Assembly: GCA_964370005.1 (NCBI GenBank)
Contig: CAYJGR010000057.1
Coordinates: 1-15,205 of the forward strand
Direction: 5' to 3'
Origin: Heteroruminococcus sp964370005
GTDB taxonomy: Bacteria; Bacillota; Clostridia; Oscillospirales; Ruminococcaceae
Length of the DNA: 15,205 nt
Shown: positions 14,084-15,205 of the stretch, in pieces
How the letters are laid out: every line of letters starts with the position of its first letter
How positions within the stretch are numbered: the stretch's first letter is position 1
Made by a program: the position numbers and the translations under genes
The notes under the pieces: generated by a model
What the model was told of the DNA's origin: nothing
Databases searched by the model: none
What the model saw: only the letters and a program-made list of their open reading frames with translations

Positions 14084-14126
14084 GAGAAGCTGATGGAAAT
14101 ATTATAATAAAATGGAGGAAAGAAAA

Positions 14127-14924
14127 ATGCAGCTTGGAATAATCGGCGGGGGCAACATGGCCGCCGCCATCATACAGGGCATTATAAAAAGTGGTATGTT
14201 AAAACCCGATGAAATGGGTATGTATGATATCAGCGGGGACAGGGTGGAATATTTTAAGGGCTTGGGACTTGTGGGTTTTGATTCGCCACAAACACTTGTG
14301 AGCGAGTCCCGATACCTACTACTCGCCGTAAAACCTCAAAATTATGAGGAGCTTTTGCCTCAGATTAAAGATGATATGGATGGCGATACCGTGCTTATCT
14401 CAATTGCGGCCGGCATCTCGGCCGATTACATCTCGGCACAGCTTTGCAAACCTGCCAAGATAGTGCAGGTAATGCCCAACACCCCACTGCTGGTGGGCAG
14501 GGGAGCGACCGCCATGAGCTTTGTGCCTCCCACCACCGAACAGGAATTTGATTATGCGGTAAAGCTGTTTTCTTGTGCCGGTGCGGTGGAGCGTATCGAC
14601 AACAAGCTCATGAATGAGGTTATCCCCCTCAACGGCAGTTCTCCGGCCTTTATTTATCGCTTTGCCAAGGTGTTTTGCGACCACGCCCAGACCCTTGGTT
14701 TTGAGCGTGAGGTTGCCAACCGACTTTTTGCCCACACCCTGATCGGTGCGGCCACTATGATGCTTGAAACCGGCAAAGATCACCAAAGTCTCATAGATAT
14801 GGTGACCTCACCCGGCGGTACTACGTTTGAGGGACTAAAGGTCATGGACAAATATGATTTTACAAAAGTGATGACCGACACATACGACGCCACCGTCCGC
14901 CGTGCCTACGAGCTGGGCAAATAG
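14127..14924 (+). CDS. proC: Pyrroline-5-carboxylate reductase
   Basis: This 265-residue enzyme reduces 1-pyrroline-5-carboxylate to L-proline with NAD(P)H, the last step of proline synthesis in the cytoplasm. The N-terminal Rossmann motif is GIIGGGNMAAAI (4-15). VMPNTP (115-120) lines the cofactor site. The C-terminal helical dimerisation domain contains the signature GSSPAF (170-175) and SPGGTT (228-233). Length matches the family. The start at 14127 is chosen because GGAGGA (14114-14119) lies seven bases upstream; an in-frame ATG at 14112 overlaps that site. It stands alone, without proA or proB, and is flanked by repeat copies A and B. Confidence 0.95.
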   Translation: MQLGIIGGGNMAAAIIQGIIKSGMLKPDEMGMYDISGDRVEYFKGLGLVGFDSPQTLVSESRYLLLAVKPQNYEELLPQIKDDMDGDTVLISIAAGISADYISAQLCKPAKIVQVMPNTPLLVGRGATAMSFVPPTTEQEFDYAVKLFSCAGAVERIDNKLMNEVIPLNGSSPAFIYRFAKVFCDHAQTLGFEREVANRLFAHTLIGAATMMLETGKDHQSLIDMVTSPGGTTFEGLKVMDKYDFTKVMTDTYDATVRRAYELGK

Positions 14925-14947
14925 AGATTAGGGATTAGTCAAGGGCA

Positions 14948-15204
14948 AGACCTCGGGGCTTTGCCCCGAACCCCACAAACTTTTTGTAAAAAGTTTGACC
15001 AAAAACTTTACCTCGCCAGCCCGCCAAGAACGCGGGCTGGCTGGCCTTTATACAAACTGCGCCGCCCACAAACGACATCTACGGCGTGGGTGATGCTCCG
15101 GATTTGGTGCCTTATCGCCTCGCATACTCGGCTGGCACCCACCCCATACCGAACCGCAAGGGGTGCACCACATACGAGGTGAAATCCTCCGCCCCACCCC
15201 CACC
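14948..15204 (+). repeat. Bipartite intergenic repeat, copy B
   Basis: The left module (14948-15009) has CGGGGC-TTT-GCCCCG and the A/T palindrome (14976-14985 with 14988-14997). The right module (15082-15204) is close to that of copy A. It starts about 20 nt after the proC stop. The GTGGGTG/CACCCAC pairing is kept, while the internal hairpin has different sequence at the equivalent place (CACCCC 15140-15145 with GGGGTG 15160-15165). The window ends one base after the recognisable end, so the true right boundary may lie outside. Confidence 0.85.
15015..15041 (+). terminator. GC-rich hairpin within repeat copy B, possible proC terminator
   Basis: GCCAGCCCGC (15015-15024) pairs perfectly with GCGGGCTGGC (15032-15041) over a 7-nt loop. 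Only a short T-run follows, so it is a weaker terminator than the one at the same place in copy A. Position, but not sequence, is conserved between the two copies. Confidence 0.55.
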
Positions 15205-15205
15205 A

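Noticed and set aside
13749..14093. Open frame of 114 codons spanning repeat copy A
   Set aside because: It is the same frame that opens in repeat copy B (14961-15182), begins inside the TauE/SafE gene, and has low-complexity Pro/Arg/Ser translation without a ribosome site. The similarity reflects the DNA repeat, not a protein.
14961..15182. Open frame of 73 codons in repeat copy B
   Set aside because: It runs through a terminator-like hairpin and the conserved repeat modules, with no ribosome site or protein family.
13811..15204. Insertion sequence or composite transposon carrying proC between repeat copies A and B
   Set aside because: Both copies lack a transposase and terminal inverted repeats, and the third copy follows a different gene in the same gene-relative orientation, which fits a 3'-region repeat better.

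Overview
The window looks like chromosome from an anaerobic, spore-forming Clostridia member, probably an uncultured Oscillospiraceae/Ruminococcaceae-type gut lineage. The strongest markers are a six-cysteine SCIFF peptide with its radical SAM/SPASM maturase (a pair characteristic of Clostridia), a CwlD-type spore-cortex amidase, and YajC followed by a TIGR04086-type membrane protein. Ribosome binding sites are strong and purine-rich, and GTG/TTG starts are common. No rRNA, tRNA, CRISPR array, transposase or phage gene was seen.

Layout. Positions 1-60 hold one arm of a repeat that lies directly 3' of a leftward nhaC-family antiporter (61-1587). A divergent intergenic region (1588-2021) carries a promoter for each direction and a long, potentially switching RNA leader for a rightward CorA-type transporter. 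The corA gene heads a tight set with a cytidylate-kinase-like gene and an IspF-like gene that has lost its metal ligands (2022-4077). Next come cwlD (4174-4878) and radA (4899-6293), then a small leftward Cys-rich ORF overlapping the 3' end of radA. A large hairpin precedes a membrane fusion protein and MacB-like permease pair (6608-8838) that has no ATPase gene beside it. 

From 8877 rightward is the SCIFF neighbourhood: promoter, yajC, terminator, TIGR04086-type protein, a strong promoter, scfA (SCIFF), a terminator, and then two genes that separate scfA from its maturase scfB. These two are an AT-rich EAL phosphodiesterase with a degenerate GGDEF domain, and a small glycine-zipper membrane protein. 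scfB is followed 12 nt later by a TauE/SafE-family exporter. The window ends with proC flanked on both sides by roughly 260-nt copies of a bipartite repeat.

How the genes work together. ScfA is the substrate of ScfB, which installs thioether cross-links. The scfA promoter and terminator suggest the peptide is made in excess over the enzyme. The corA/kinase/IspF-like set is tied together by overlapping or near-overlapping starts. Two of its products belong to families that act on or release CMP, so a cytidine-nucleotide or regulatory role is the best guess, but it is only inference. The three repeat copies all sit just 3' of a gene in that gene's sense orientation, which suggests a 3'-UTR or terminator-associated repeat family rather than a conventional insertion sequence.
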